A stretch of DNA of 64,000 nt from positions 1-64,000 of the forward strand of contig JAFRBX010000030.1 in assembly GCA_017404665.1 (NCBI GenBank). Direction: 5' to 3'. The notes beneath the pieces were generated by a model that searched no databases, was not told the DNA's origin, and saw only the letters and a program-made list of their open reading frames with translations. The stretch comes from Ruminococcus sp. (GTDB lineage: Bacteria; Bacillota; Clostridia; Oscillospirales; Acutalibacteraceae). This document shows, in pieces, positions 1-8,265 of this stretch (the first letter of the stretch is position 1; the number at the start of each line of letters is the position of its first letter). The translations under genes and the position numbers were made by a program.

Positions 1-1
1 C

Positions 2-208
2 AGTAACTGCAAATATTTATTAGCCGTGGATATGAGTGCCTTTACCGATCCCGCACAGATCCCGACGCTGTCTCAAAGCGCGAGCAGCGTTTTCTACGCG
101 GTACCCGGCATCATTTATGTCGCGAACGCGGAGATGCTTTCGGCGTTCAGCGCAGCGACCAACTGGTCGTCGCTGCCGTCGTCAAAATACCAAATCAAGG
201 GGGCATGA
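2..208 (+). CDS. C-terminal end of a phage-associated or LRR-like protein (partial)
   Basis: The reading frame is open from the first bases of the window, so only the last 68 residues are visible. The segment ends in a pattern (IIYVANAEMLSAF, then NWSSLPSSKYQIKG) that I associate with the last repeat of BspA-like leucine-rich repeat proteins, often found at the end of tail modules in Firmicute prophages. The next two small genes overlap or abut it and have phage-like character, which supports the tail-module reading. The family assignment rests on pattern memory and on very little sequence. Confidence 0.5.
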   Translation, partial: SNCKYLLAVDMSAFTDPAQIPTLSQSASSVFYAVPGIIYVANAEMLSAFSAATNWSSLPSSKYQIKGA

Positions 209-210
209 AC

Positions 211-459
211 ATGATACAAACAGAATTCTTTATGACCCGTTCCGACGGCGTAAACCTTTACCGCACGCATTCAGACGCCGAGCGGCTGATCCAAAAGGAT
301 GGCACAGATGAGCTCTATACCGAAGCGATCGACGTTGAGAACAGCGGCTATACCTACTCGGAGACGGATGTTTCTATTGAGGATGACAGGGAGCCGACAG
401 TGGAGGATACGCTGGAAATGCTTAGTGAGCTGGGGGTGGATACGGATGATCAAAAATAA
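211..459 (+). CDS. Small acidic phage-type protein
   Basis: An 82-residue acidic protein beginning MIQTEFFMTRSDGVNLYR. I chose ATG 211 rather than ATG 205 because the AAGGGGG ribosome binding site at 197-203 is then 7 nt away. Small proteins with this kind of start (tEFFxTRSDGVxLYR, later EAIDVEN) are common next to tail-fibre or LRR genes of Firmicute prophages. Their function is unknown to me. It follows the preceding gene directly and overlaps the next, so the three look like the end of one phage operon. Confidence 0.6.
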   Translation: MIQTEFFMTRSDGVNLYRTHSDAERLIQKDGTDELYTEAIDVENSGYTYSETDVSIEDDREPTVEDTLEMLSELGVDTDDQK

Positions 460-634
460 TGAACTGCGCAGGAGAGTTGATGTTCGCAAAAGGGAGTTGG
501 ACTCTCAGAACACGGAATTCATCGAACTGCATGAAAAGCTGACCAACTTCGTCGAGGATATCAAAAAGCGATCGGTGATCTACAATCTTGTCAAGAATCT
601 CTCTGTTTGGCAGGAAATCGAAAAGCTGCTGTAG
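446..634 (+). CDS. Short helical phage-type protein
   Basis: A 62-residue charged, helical protein (MIKNNELRRRVDVRKRELDS...), probably forming a coiled coil. ATG 446 overlaps the end of the preceding gene by 14 nt and lies behind a G-rich SD (tgggggtgga). It is the last gene before a bidirectional terminator hairpin. I cannot assign a function. Size and position suggest a minor tail or XkdX-like accessory protein of a prophage remnant. Confidence 0.5.
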   Translation: MIKNNELRRRVDVRKRELDSQNTEFIELHEKLTNFVEDIKKRSVIYNLVKNLSVWQEIEKLL

Positions 635-677
635 TTTAAGACGCAAAAACTCCCGACTTCAAAATGAATAGTATAAA

Positions 678-712
678 AAACGGTTGGTTCATGCAAATGA
701 GCCAACCGTTTT
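678..712. terminator. Bidirectional intrinsic terminator
   Basis: A 15-bp stem (AAACGGTTGGTTCAT against ATGAGCCAACCGTTT, one G-U pair) with a GCAA loop, flanked by A-rich and T-rich ends. It separates the plus-strand phage-like genes from the convergent minus-strand membrane protein gene and can serve both. Confidence 0.8.
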
Positions 713-724
713 ATGATGAGCTAA

Positions 725-2707
725 TCATTCATCGGAAACAGGCATGGAAACCACCTCGAAAATGTGATAGGATCCGGCGCTGTCTGTTTGATTGATTTCT
801 ATAACTTCTCCGTCTTCGGCGTAATGATTATTATAATATGCAGCCAGATAATGAGTCGACGGAATTTCACGGACCGTCGCGCCAGATGAATCGTCTCCGT
901 TTGTTTCGTCCAGCTCACAAATGACAATACGCATATTGCTGTTGATTGCGTCCTTAAAGATATTGTCGATCCCGTTAGCTTTTTGCTCGTCTTTAAATAC
1001 CTTTGCCTTTGTCATCCACAAGCCGTAATTCACGACGTTGGTCTTATCGTCCGACAGAATGAAAGGATGATAATACGACTTCATGAGCTGCGTTTGGTTG
1101 ATGAGGAAGATCGTATCGGGATGATCTTCAATATACTCCTCCATGAGGGGATTACACTCCGTATCATAGATCCGCACATAATTGATATAGACAAACACGC
1201 CCGTAAACACCGATACGGCGGCAAGGAGACCCGCCGTAACGGATATCGTGATTTTACCTGCCCTCTGTCTTTTTTCAAACTTGACGGCATATTCTTCATG
1301 GATGCCGAAGATCATCAGCACAAAGGCGGGGAAGATCGGAGCTAACGCAGTATAAAAGAATAATCTGATGGTGACCAGATATGCGTACGGTATCAGCAGT
1401 CCGGCAACCAAAAACAGCGTGATCACAGTCTGGAACCGGTCATACCGTACAGTGATCAGCAGCGATACCGCGATCAGCGGCAGCAGCAGGATGCTTTCGA
1501 TCCCGAAAACATTGGATATCATGAAGAAAAAGCTCCATATAAATGCCAGCAAAGCCAGCTTGATCAGCAGCCATTTGGCTTTCGGGAACAGGATCGAAAA
1601 GAAGACGACTCCGAAGACCGCGATGATCAGGATGAACAGATACACAAGAATAAATTTGCTTTTGATCATCTGTGAAAACGCATCCTCAAAGGGATACAGT
1701 ACCTTTTTCGCAATACTCTTGTTGAGTAACCCGTCCAAGGTATCTTCACGAATGAACGCGGACATCTCGTCCAGCCGCTCGACCGTATAGAAGCTGTCGT
1801 CGACGAACCATTCCCTCAGAGTATAATAATCCTCAGCCGATTTCAGCCCCATTGCTTCAAATGCTTCGGGGTTTTTGTAATAGGGATAATTTCTGGAGTC
1901 GTTCACGGACGACAGCGATTCGTAGTACTGTGACAGCTCCCGATAATCCTCCGAAGAGTTTTTGATCGCGCCGGACGCGAGGTTCAATCCGAACACGGAG
2001 ATGAAAGCGGCGGCAAGCAAAACGCCCGTGACCGCGTATTTTTTCAGCGCCGATGCGGCGGCCTTTTTGAATCGATCGCTCTTGATCCTCGACAAAACGC
2101 GGGATAAAAATACTCCGGCGGCATAGATCGCGCCCATCCCGCAGCATACCGCGGAGGGTTCAAACCGGACCTGAGAGCCGGTTAGCAGCAGCACAAAGCC
2201 GCAGATCAGCTGGAATATCTTCACTTTCCCGCGCTTCTCGTAAACTCCGGCGTAAAACAGGCAGAGCAGTCCCGCTGTCGTAGTGAGTATCGCCGTATAC
2301 GTGTACATGATCTCGACGATGATGAACGAGAAAAACACCGCGTCAAAGATCGCGGTATAGAACAACCCTTTTTTTGCGCCGAGTTTCGCGATAAAAAAGT
2401 AGTTGATCGCCGTTAAGGAGAAAAAGCATAAGAGTTCCTGAAGCGTCATGAAAACATTGATCACGCCGAACAGCGGCTGGATCAGCGCGCAGAATGAGGT
2501 GAAGAAGTATCCCAGACACGGCACAGCCGTGTTTCCGCCGTTAATCACCTTGAACACGCAGTAATCGTCGTTCGTGCCCGTGATCTTAAAGCCGTTTACC
2601 GCGATGTACACAAAAGAAAACAGCGCGCATAGAATGAGCGCGGTAAGAAATTGATGCTTTGACACAAAATCAAAAAGACCGCTGTGCTTTTTCAAATCTT
2701 GTTTCAT
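725..2707 (-). CDS. Polytopic membrane protein, GT-C-like, function unknown
   Basis: A 660-residue protein with about a dozen hydrophobic segments and a short cytoplasmic N-terminus. After the first membrane segment an outside loop carries TGTNDDYCVF. Paired acidic residues in that position are typical of GT-C glycosyltransferases that use lipid-linked sugars, and several uncharacterised Firmicute membrane protein families have the same feature. A soluble region of about 130 residues follows the last membrane segment and ends in a beta-rich stretch. The gene stands alone with its own promoter, so context gives no help. A glycosyl transfer role is an inference from topology and one motif only. 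Confidence 0.55.
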   Translation of the reverse strand: MKQDLKKHSGLFDFVSKHQFLTALILCALFSFVYIAVNGFKITGTNDDYCVFKVINGGNTAVPCLGYFFTSFCALIQPLFGVINVFMTLQELLCFFSLTAINYFFIAKLGAKKGLFYTAIFDAVFFSFIIVEIMYTYTAILTTTAGLLCLFYAGVYEKRGKVKIFQLICGFVLLLTGSQVRFEPSAVCCGMGAIYAAGVFLSRVLSRIKSDRFKKAAASALKKYAVTGVLLAAAFISVFGLNLASGAIKNSSEDYRELSQYYESLSSVNDSRNYPYYKNPEAFEAMGLKSAEDYYTLREWFVDDSFYTVERLDEMSAFIREDTLDGLLNKSIAKKVLYPFEDAFSQMIKSKFILVYLFILIIAVFGVVFFSILFPKAKWLLIKLALLAFIWSFFFMISNVFGIESILLLPLIAVSLLITVRYDRFQTVITLFLVAGLLIPYAYLVTIRLFFYTALAPIFPAFVLMIFGIHEEYAVKFEKRQRAGKITISVTAGLLAAVSVFTGVFVYINYVRIYDTECNPLMEEYIEDHPDTIFLINQTQLMKSYYHPFILSDDKTNVVNYGLWMTKAKVFKDEQKANGIDNIFKDAINSNMRIVICELDETNGDDSSGATVREIPSTHYLAAYYNNHYAEDGEVIEINQTDSAGSYHIFEVVSMPVSDE

Positions 2708-2747
2708 CTCTTTCGCTCCGATACCGATATAAATTGATTACTATATT

Positions 2748-2776
2748 ATTATAGAGCAATCCGGAGGAATAGGCAA
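2748..2776 (-). promoter_or_regulatory. Sigma-A promoter for the GT-C-like membrane protein gene
   Basis: On the minus strand TTGCCT (2776-2771) is followed by 17 nt and a perfect TATAAT (2753-2748). The -10 box ends 41 nt before the ATG at 2707. Confidence 0.75.
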
Positions 2777-3052
2777 GATGCATCCGAAAAAAATCAACAT
2801 TGCATAAGCGCCGGGGACACGGTTTTTATCTCGATTCTTCATAAATGTCACAGCTTGTTCATAATTCGCTTACAATGTTGTAACATCTCTGCCGCTCTGC
2901 TTACAAATTTTGGGCGTCCTATTTGTTGAATTTGTACAATGCTTTGATGTTTTGCATAAAAAACACAATGGAAAAGAGTGCAAAACCAACATAATTGAAG
3001 TAAAATGAGTATGTATTTGGTTGATTATCGTCTTCTTGCTTAAAAATCATTG

Positions 3053-3081
3053 TTGATTTTTAACAAATTTTGTTCTATAAT
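3053..3081 (+). promoter_or_regulatory. Sigma-A promoter of the surface-protein locus
   Basis: TTGATT at 3053-3058, a 17-nt spacer and a perfect TATAAT at 3076-3081. Transcription would begin near 3088, leaving a leader of about 150 nt before the first gene. The rest of the 2708-3235 gap is AT-rich DNA in which I see no gene. Confidence 0.8.
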
Positions 3082-3137
3082 CAGTATGAAATTACTATGA
3101 TTTAGTGTAGGCGTATGGTGTTTACACATCAAATCTT

Positions 3138-3199
3138 CCTCCTGCGAGGAGGCGCAGCAGCTGTTGCTGCCGATACTTTTGTCACAAAGGGCTCTGCCC
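3138..3199 (+). promoter_or_regulatory. Structured 5' leader with three hairpins
   Basis: Three short perfect hairpins lie in a row in the leader: CCTCCT-GCG-AGGAGG (3138-3152), GCAGCA-gctgt-TGCTGC (3154-3170) and GGGC-TCT-GCCC (3189-3199). The first stem contains an AGGAGG that would look like a ribosome binding site but has no start codon at the right distance. I do not recognise a known riboswitch. The hairpins could control expression or stabilise the message. Confidence 0.45.
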
Positions 3200-3247
3200 G
3201 TAACGATCATTTTTGTATTCTTGATGAAGGATTGATTGGTGAGTAGC

Positions 3248-4066
3248 ATGGATGAAAAAATGGTTTTGGAACTTCAGAATGAACTGCACAAATTAAAGAA
3301 AGCGCAGGCGCGCGTCAAGCGGAAGTTTACTTTCATGCTCAGCATCATCGCGATGCTGGTGCTGATCACGGCTACCTTGGCGTGGTTCACGCTGTCCAAC
3401 TTTGCTTCGGTCAACGAGATCAACCTCAAGATCTCTACGGCGCCTGAGCTGTATTTGGATATCGAGAACCGCGGTACCGACATTTCTGCATGGAAAAAGG
3501 TTCTCACCAACGATATGATCAACCAGTACCTTTCCTCAGTGAATGGCACGCGGATCGCGGATCAGCGTCTTGACCCTGTCACCACCTCCAACGGTATCAC
3601 CTTCCAGAGTCAGAGCGGCGCCTCGCGCAGCGCTAACGAGACGTCGTCCTATCTTGAGTTCAAGGTATGGTTCATCGCTACCACCGATATGTACGTCCAC
3701 CTCTCCGGTCAGACGGTTCAGGTCGAGGGCAGTGATGCGACGACCTCATGCACCACTACCGAGACGGGCGCCAAGGCGGACATCGTGAGGGCGGTTCGTA
3801 TTTCGTATGAAGACAGCGGTTCCGCCGCGATCTGGGAGCCTAACAAGGGCGCCGCGGTCAACGGTCAAAGCACTTTCGACGTCGGCACAACCTTCGGAGC
3901 CGACTCCCGCCTCTTCCACCTCGACAAGCTCACCCCCAAGCAGATTACCGTCCGCATATGGGCAGAAGGTAACGACCCCGAGTGCGACAACGATGTGCAG
4001 GACTCTGAACTCACCATCCAGATGCTCTTCGGCGGCGCCGATGAAAACGGGAATTCGTTTGAGTAA
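3248..4066 (+). CDS. SipW-type exported TasA-like surface protein A
   Basis: A 272-residue protein with a basic, helical N-terminus, one membrane segment (about 27-45) ending in LAWFTLS, and a beta-rich outside domain. The AWFT sequence just after the hydrophobic stretch is typical of SipW-dependent substrates such as TasA and camelysin. Two blocks shared with other proteins of the locus are present: RAVRISY (181-187) and IWAEGNDPEC (237-246). There is no sorting signal or lipobox, so the mature protein may be incorporated into a polymer. The start is uncertain: ATG 3248 has GGTGAG at 4 nt, while TTG 3236 and GTG 3239 in the same frame lie behind GAAGG at 3226-3230. It is the first gene of the locus, after the promoter and leader. 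Confidence 0.75.
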   Translation: MDEKMVLELQNELHKLKKAQARVKRKFTFMLSIIAMLVLITATLAWFTLSNFASVNEINLKISTAPELYLDIENRGTDISAWKKVLTNDMINQYLSSVNGTRIADQRLDPVTTSNGITFQSQSGASRSANETSSYLEFKVWFIATTDMYVHLSGQTVQVEGSDATTSCTTTETGAKADIVRAVRISYEDSGSAAIWEPNKGAAVNGQSTFDVGTTFGADSRLFHLDKLTPKQITVRIWAEGNDPECDNDVQDSELTIQMLFGGADENGNSFE

Positions 4067-4072
4067 TACTTC

Positions 4073-4562
4073 AGATAACAGATAATAGATAACAGATAAC
4101 AGTGAAGGGCGGGCGCTGCCCGCACCCGATTTGTATTTCGTCAATGAAAGGTGAATTAGCAAAACAGTCAATTGATTTTTCTATCAGAATAGTTGCATAT
4201 TATGAATGGATGATTGCTCAAAGACACGAATATGTCATGTCGCGTCAAATCCTTCGGAGCGGCACTAGTATAGGCGCTAATATTCATGAATCGGAGTTTG
4301 CCGCCAGTACGTCTGATTTCAAGAATAAACTTCGCATTGCCGCGAAAGAAGCCGGAGAAACAGATTATTGGCTTATTGTATTACAAAAGACAGGTTATTA
4401 CACACCTGATTTCAGTGATTTACAGCCTAGAGTTAAATCACTGTTAAGAATGTTGACAGCAACACTTAAAAAACTGGATGACGATGGCGATGAAGATAAA
4501 TAGGAATCTAAAACGCGAAGCGTTTCCCACAACTGTTATCTATTATCTGTTATCTGTTATCT
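4073..4562. repeat. Heptamer-capped inverted-repeat element with cargo gene
   Basis: The left arm (4073-4103) and right arm (4532-4562) are 31-bp inverted repeats, each built from four copies of the heptamer GATAACA or GATAATA. Just inside the left arm is a G/C hairpin (GGCGGGCgctGCCCGC) followed by ACCCGAT. Just inside the right arm is AAACGCGaagCGTTTCCC. The same inner parts occur in an element at 60563-60700 that has no gene. The cargo here is a four-helix-bundle protein gene. The element separates two surface-protein genes. Confidence 0.8.
4144..4503 (+). CDS. Four-helix bundle protein (S23/IVP family, TIGR02436-like)
   Basis: A 119-residue, all-helical protein with the family pattern SxQILRSGTSIGANIHE followed by FKNKLRIAAKEAGETDYWL. 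This is the family of proteins encoded by intervening sequences in some 23S rRNA genes, distantly related to the Avd accessory protein of diversity-generating retroelements. ATG 4144 is in frame with an earlier start at 4102, but that one lies inside the inverted-repeat arm, and AAAGGTG follows rather than precedes ATG 4144. The gene lies entirely inside an element with inverted heptamer arms, which suggests it is mobile cargo and not part of the surface system. Confidence 0.85.
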   Translation: MKGELAKQSIDFSIRIVAYYEWMIAQRHEYVMSRQILRSGTSIGANIHESEFAASTSDFKNKLRIAAKEAGETDYWLIVLQKTGYYTPDFSDLQPRVKSLLRMLTATLKKLDDDGDEDK

Positions 4563-4675
4563 AAAACAATCTTGATTTAAACAAGCACTGATACGTTTCA
4601 TCTATCCTGTGCTTGATTAAATAGTAAAACTGTCCTCGTGTTTGGGACAACAATATTTATTAAGGAGGAATTCTC

Positions 4676-5506
4676 ATGACAAACACAAAGTTTAGAAAGA
4701 GAGCGTTACTCTCTTCCGTTGCGATGCTCCTCGTAGCTCTCGTAGCTCTTGGTTCCGCGACATTCGCATGGTTCACTGCGAACCCCAACGCTAAGGCTTC
4801 CGGTCTCTCCATGAAGACCACCGCTTCCGCAGGTCTGGTTATCCGTACCGAAACCGATAGCACATGGTCTCATGACGCTAAGCTGGCTAACGGCAAGTCC
4901 GCTTTCAACGCGACTCCTGTATCTCAGGATCAGTCCACTCCCGGTAACTTCTGGACCGTAGGCGCTGCATATGCTTCCGCTTACGGCGCGGGCACCGAGT
5001 CCATGACCGGTGTAACCCCCGGCTGTACCGGTGATGAGGGCGTATTTGCTGAGAAGGTTTACTGCAGACTGTCCGACGGTTCCGACGCTAACAATAACTC
5101 GTCCATGAAGGTTTACCTCAAGGGCGTTTCCATCTCCGTTGCTTCCGGCGCTACCATGCAGAACGCAATGCGCATTGCCGTTGCCGGCCCCAACGGTCTG
5201 CTCGGCACATGGGCTCTGTCCACTACTGGTCAGCACGGTCAGCTCACTACCGCTACTCAGGCTGCCAGCTCCACTTGGGCAAACGCTGACTCTCAGGTGA
5301 CTACTCTTCAGAGTTGCCCGACTTCCAGCCTGAACATCGACACCGGTCTGACTGCTCTGTCCGCTGATGGCTCCGACCTGACCAAGTACATCACCGTTTA
5401 TGTATACCTCGACGGTCAGGACACCGACTGCTACTCCGATAAGGTTGGTACCGTCAACGCTTCCGCGATCATCTCCGGCGTACAGGTTGACCTCACTCTG
5501 GCTTAA
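4676..5506 (+). CDS. Probable major TasA-like subunit
   Basis: A 276-residue protein with a textbook SipW-type N-terminus: KFRKR, a hydrophobic segment (about 10-30) and FAWFTANP. The mature part is rich in small and polar residues and contains the shared blocks NAMRIAV (163-169) and VYLDGQDTDC (243-252). The ribosome binding site is an ideal AAGGAGG (4662-4668) 7 nt from the ATG, and codon choice is noticeably narrow (mostly gct, tcc, aac, ggt), suggesting high expression. A GC-rich hairpin follows the stop codon. Together these features fit an abundant structural subunit, as TasA is in Bacillus. That role is inferred, not seen. Confidence 0.75.
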   Translation: MTNTKFRKRALLSSVAMLLVALVALGSATFAWFTANPNAKASGLSMKTTASAGLVIRTETDSTWSHDAKLANGKSAFNATPVSQDQSTPGNFWTVGAAYASAYGAGTESMTGVTPGCTGDEGVFAEKVYCRLSDGSDANNNSSMKVYLKGVSISVASGATMQNAMRIAVAGPNGLLGTWALSTTGQHGQLTTATQAASSTWANADSQVTTLQSCPTSSLNIDTGLTALSADGSDLTKYITVYVYLDGQDTDCYSDKVGTVNASAIISGVQVDLTLA

Positions 5507-6193
5507 TCATTAACGATTACCGGATCAAACTTTCTTTACTTAATATAAGGCTATATTAACGTATAAGAGTTTCTCTTTTCAATAAATAGTTCGGCGGCGC
5601 GGGTGGCAAACACACGCCCGCGCCGCGTAAGACCTTACCCGCGAGGGTATCGCTCGTTGAGGATTATTTATTCCGGGTTACAGATTGTCATTGCGGACAA
5701 TCTCAACCGATTTTGTTTTGCCTCCTCAGGATTGACAAGGAGGCGGGGAGAGAATAGATGATAAATGAAGGATGATAGATGATGGATTGTCGGCGGGCTT
5801 TGCCCGCACCCGATTTATTTATTACCGATCACCGATCATCAATCATCCCTACAGTAGTCAGTCCACCGTCAATTGTCATTGCGAAGAGTGTTTACTAAAT
5901 TGTCATTGCGAAGCCCATGAGGGCTGCGGCAATCTCAACCTTATTATTCACGATGCGGCAATCTCAACTGATATCCTGTCTCTCGCTCCAGTGGAGCAGA
6001 GATCAAAACGTTTTGAACTATGCGAAAATGGAGTGTAGGGGCGGAACGGCAGTTTCGCCCATCACGCCCCTATGATTCCTGAATCAAGCATAGCGTTAAC
6101 CTGTGTATACAGTTGTTCAATTATATTGACCGAGCTCCGTATGCAGAGCTTAATGCTATACCAAATAACAATTTCCGGGAGAATCATTGTATA
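5507..6193. repeat. Gene-free gap filled with dispersed repeats
   Basis: This 687-nt gap holds the GC hairpin, a short fused copy of the ATTGTCATTGCG...GGCAATCTCAAC repeat (5684-5708), an element of variable direct repeats around GGCGGGCtttGCCCGC and CACCCGAT (5755-5850), and further ATTGTCATTGCGA copies at 5871-5968. An inverted GTAGGGGCG/CGCCCCTA-type sequence lies at 6036-6072. The 88-codon open frame at 5772-6038 is made of these repeats and is not counted as a gene. Confidence 0.75.
5594..5626 (+). terminator. GC-rich hairpin after the major subunit gene
   Basis: A perfect 10-bp stem (GCGGCGCGGG against CCCGCGCCGC) without a T-tract. It may act as a leaky terminator or protect the 3' end of the upstream message, so that the subunit is made in excess over the downstream genes. 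This function is inferred. Confidence 0.5.
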
Positions 6194-7084
6194 ATGAAAG
6201 AATCTGAAACCAAAACGCAGACAAAAATGCCCTCTAAGGGCAGCCGGGTCATTAAGACGATACTGAATACGATCATCAATATTCTTATCGTACTGGTGCT
6301 CGTCACCTCGATCCTCATCGCGGTGCTTTCACTTTCCTCTAAAGCGAACAACGGCGTAGCCACTATTTTCGGCTATTCGTTCCATACCATCCAGACTCCT
6401 TCTATGGTCGGCGGCAACCCTGATTATGACGGCGGCGACTATCAGGTAGGCGATCTGGTGATCGGCAAGGCTGCGGGTGCGGGCGACCGTGATTATGCTG
6501 TCGGCGATATCATTTCGTACCGTACACGTAATGACGAAGGCGATACGATGCTGATCTGCCACAGAATCGTTGATGTTGTTGATACTGACGGTTACAAGTC
6601 CTACCAGACGCAGGGCGACGCAAATGATACGCCCGATCAGCTCGAAGAAGACAAGTATATCCATAACTATGATATCGCCTCGCTGTGCTATGATAACGAG
6701 TATCACGGCAAGGTGCTCAGCGGATGGGGCAAGCCCCTCGATTATATCCGTCAGCCGCAGGGATTCTTCTTTGTAGTCCTGTTTCCGATGATTATCTTCT
6801 TTATGTACGAGATCATCCGCGTCGTGATGAACGCGATGAGCTACAAGAAGACCAAAGAGCAAGAGGAAAAAGAAAACGCTGAAAAGGATAAGGAAGAAGC
6901 TGTCAAGGCTGCTGTTGCAGCGGCTCTGGCGGAAAAAGAGACTGCGCAGGCAGGCGCCGGAGCTGCATCCGACGCGCCTTCCGGCATGACTCCCGAGGAG
7001 CTCGAACAGTTCAGAAAATTCCAGGAGTTCCAGAAGATGCAGCAGTCACAGAATACCGCTGAGAATAAGACGGAAGAGGATTAA
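6194..7084 (+). CDS. sipW: SipW-like signal peptidase I (ER-type, Ser/His) with long cytoplasmic tail
   Basis: A 296-residue membrane peptidase. A membrane segment (about 21-47) is followed by the catalytic serine in TPSM (Ser70), VGDLVIGK, then VGDIISYR and ICHRIV with the general-base histidine (His123), and TQGDAND. A histidine in place of the usual bacterial lysine marks the ER/archaeal type to which SipW belongs. A second membrane segment (about 190-210) leads into a highly charged, coiled-coil tail of about 85 residues that normal SipW proteins lack. ATG 6194 was chosen because GGGAGAA (6177-6183) precedes it and the longer in-frame start at 6113 has no SD. It should cleave the TasA-like precursors encoded around it. 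Confidence 0.9.
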   Translation: MKESETKTQTKMPSKGSRVIKTILNTIINILIVLVLVTSILIAVLSLSSKANNGVATIFGYSFHTIQTPSMVGGNPDYDGGDYQVGDLVIGKAAGAGDRDYAVGDIISYRTRNDEGDTMLICHRIVDVVDTDGYKSYQTQGDANDTPDQLEEDKYIHNYDIASLCYDNEYHGKVLSGWGKPLDYIRQPQGFFFVVLFPMIIFFMYEIIRVVMNAMSYKKTKEQEEKENAEKDKEEAVKAAVAAALAEKETAQAGAGAASDAPSGMTPEELEQFRKFQEFQKMQQSQNTAENKTEED

Positions 7085-7190
7085 AGGTATTCTTCGCAGA
7101 TTTCAGGGCAGATGCAGATGATGATTATTTGCGGATTGACGCTCTGAGATGATCGATTTTATCAATTTACACGAAAAGGAGCTGTTGTAA

Positions 7191-8150
7191 TTGAGCAGAA
7201 AACCGAAAAACATCGAAGAGCCTTTCTCTCCCGAACAGCTCGAAAGATTAGAAACAAAAGGTGATAAGGACGTACAGCTGCAGCGCCAGAAGGAGGGTAT
7301 CTTCCAGCGCAACCGCGCTAAGCGCGACGCGAAGGATCTTGCCTCTCAGGTCAGATGGAAACGCCGCGCCGGCGTAGCCCTCGTAACTTTGGTGCTTGTT
7401 TTGCTGCTCATGTGGATCATGACATGGCTTTTGACAACGATCGGCGATCTTGTCATTACGGTCGACAGCGGCGCCGCAAAGAAAGGTATCTCGATCTCAG
7501 AAGACGCCGACGGCACCCAGTTCGGTGAGAACGGAAGCTCCTTCAAGTTAAGCGCGAATATGGTCAACGAGGTCACCAATATCACATACGACTGGCTCCC
7601 CGCTACCCTTGATCTGGAAGCGGACGGCAGCCATAACGGAAGAAACTACCTCGCCTATACATTTTATCTGCATAATAACGGCAAGGAGACGCTCAATTAT
7701 CAGAGCCAGCTTCAAGCTGTGAAAGCCGCTAAAGACGCTGACGAAGCCTGCCGCGTAATGATTTATAAAAACGGTGAGCCCGAGGTCTTTGCGAAAGAGA
7801 ACAGAGGCTTGACCTCTGCGGACGGCTCTCCCGAGGCGTTTGAGCAGATATTCAAGAAAGAGATCCCCGAGAACTATACGCCGCCCACGGCTGAGGAGAT
7901 CGAGGCGGCAGCCGAGCAGCCGCAGAACAAAGAGTTGGTCGCCCATACCGACGAGGAGATCGTCATCCAGCCTTTTGTTGACAGCCAGACGGTATTCAAC
8001 ACACAGATAGACGGCTTGGAGCCCGGCGCGACCGATAAGTATACGATCGTCATGTGGATCGAGGGCGAGGATCCCGAGTGTCTCGACGTCATCCGCGACG
8101 GTTATGTCAAGCTGATGTGGTTCTTCAACATCGCCGACGAAGAACTGTAA
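7191..8150 (+). CDS. Membrane-anchored TasA-like protein with long cytoplasmic tail
   Basis: A 319-residue protein with a TTG start behind AAAGGAG (7175-7181). The first 58 residues are charged and helical and stay inside the cell. One membrane segment (about 59-82) follows, then a beta-rich outside domain with the blocks ACRVMIY (186-192) and MWIEGEDPEC (288-297). Unlike its neighbours it lacks the AWFT-type sequence after the hydrophobic segment, so it may not be cleaved and could act as a membrane base or anchor for the others. It sits between the signal peptidase and the AAA+ ATPase genes. The anchoring role is an inference. Confidence 0.7.
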   Translation: MSRKPKNIEEPFSPEQLERLETKGDKDVQLQRQKEGIFQRNRAKRDAKDLASQVRWKRRAGVALVTLVLVLLLMWIMTWLLTTIGDLVITVDSGAAKKGISISEDADGTQFGENGSSFKLSANMVNEVTNITYDWLPATLDLEADGSHNGRNYLAYTFYLHNNGKETLNYQSQLQAVKAAKDADEACRVMIYKNGEPEVFAKENRGLTSADGSPEAFEQIFKKEIPENYTPPTAEEIEAAAEQPQNKELVAHTDEEIVIQPFVDSQTVFNTQIDGLEPGATDKYTIVMWIEGEDPECLDVIRDGYVKLMWFFNIADEEL

Positions 8151-8158
8151 AGAAAACA

Positions 8159-8233
8159 GGCTCCCTTTGGTAAAGGGAGCTCCCGCGGGAGCGGGTGAGG
8201 GATTGTATAATTTGTTGGAGCGAAAGCGAGTAA
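8159..8233. repeat. Dispersed repeat, CTCCCTTTGGTAAAGGGAG family
   Basis: Begins GGCTCCCTTTGGTAAAGGGAG, contains a short G/C hairpin (CTCCCGCGGGAG), then GTGAGGGATTGTATAATT and an AGCGAAAGCGAG end. Related copies lie at 42411-42543 and 43272-43350. It lies between the anchored TasA-like gene and the AAA+ gene. Confidence 0.75.
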
Positions 8234-8265
8234 CATAATTAATTAGCATCAAGGAGTAGAACAGT

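Noticed and set aside
3088..3235. Cyclic-di-GMP riboswitch in the leader of the surface locus
   Set aside because: The conserved GEMM core sequences are absent; only simple hairpins are seen.
4144..4503. Avd protein of a diversity-generating retroelement
   Set aside because: The fold is related, but no reverse transcriptase, template repeat or variable repeat is nearby, so the general four-helix-bundle family is the safer call.
5772..6038. 88-codon open frame in the gap after the major subunit gene
   Set aside because: It consists of dispersed repeats and has no SD or protein-like composition.
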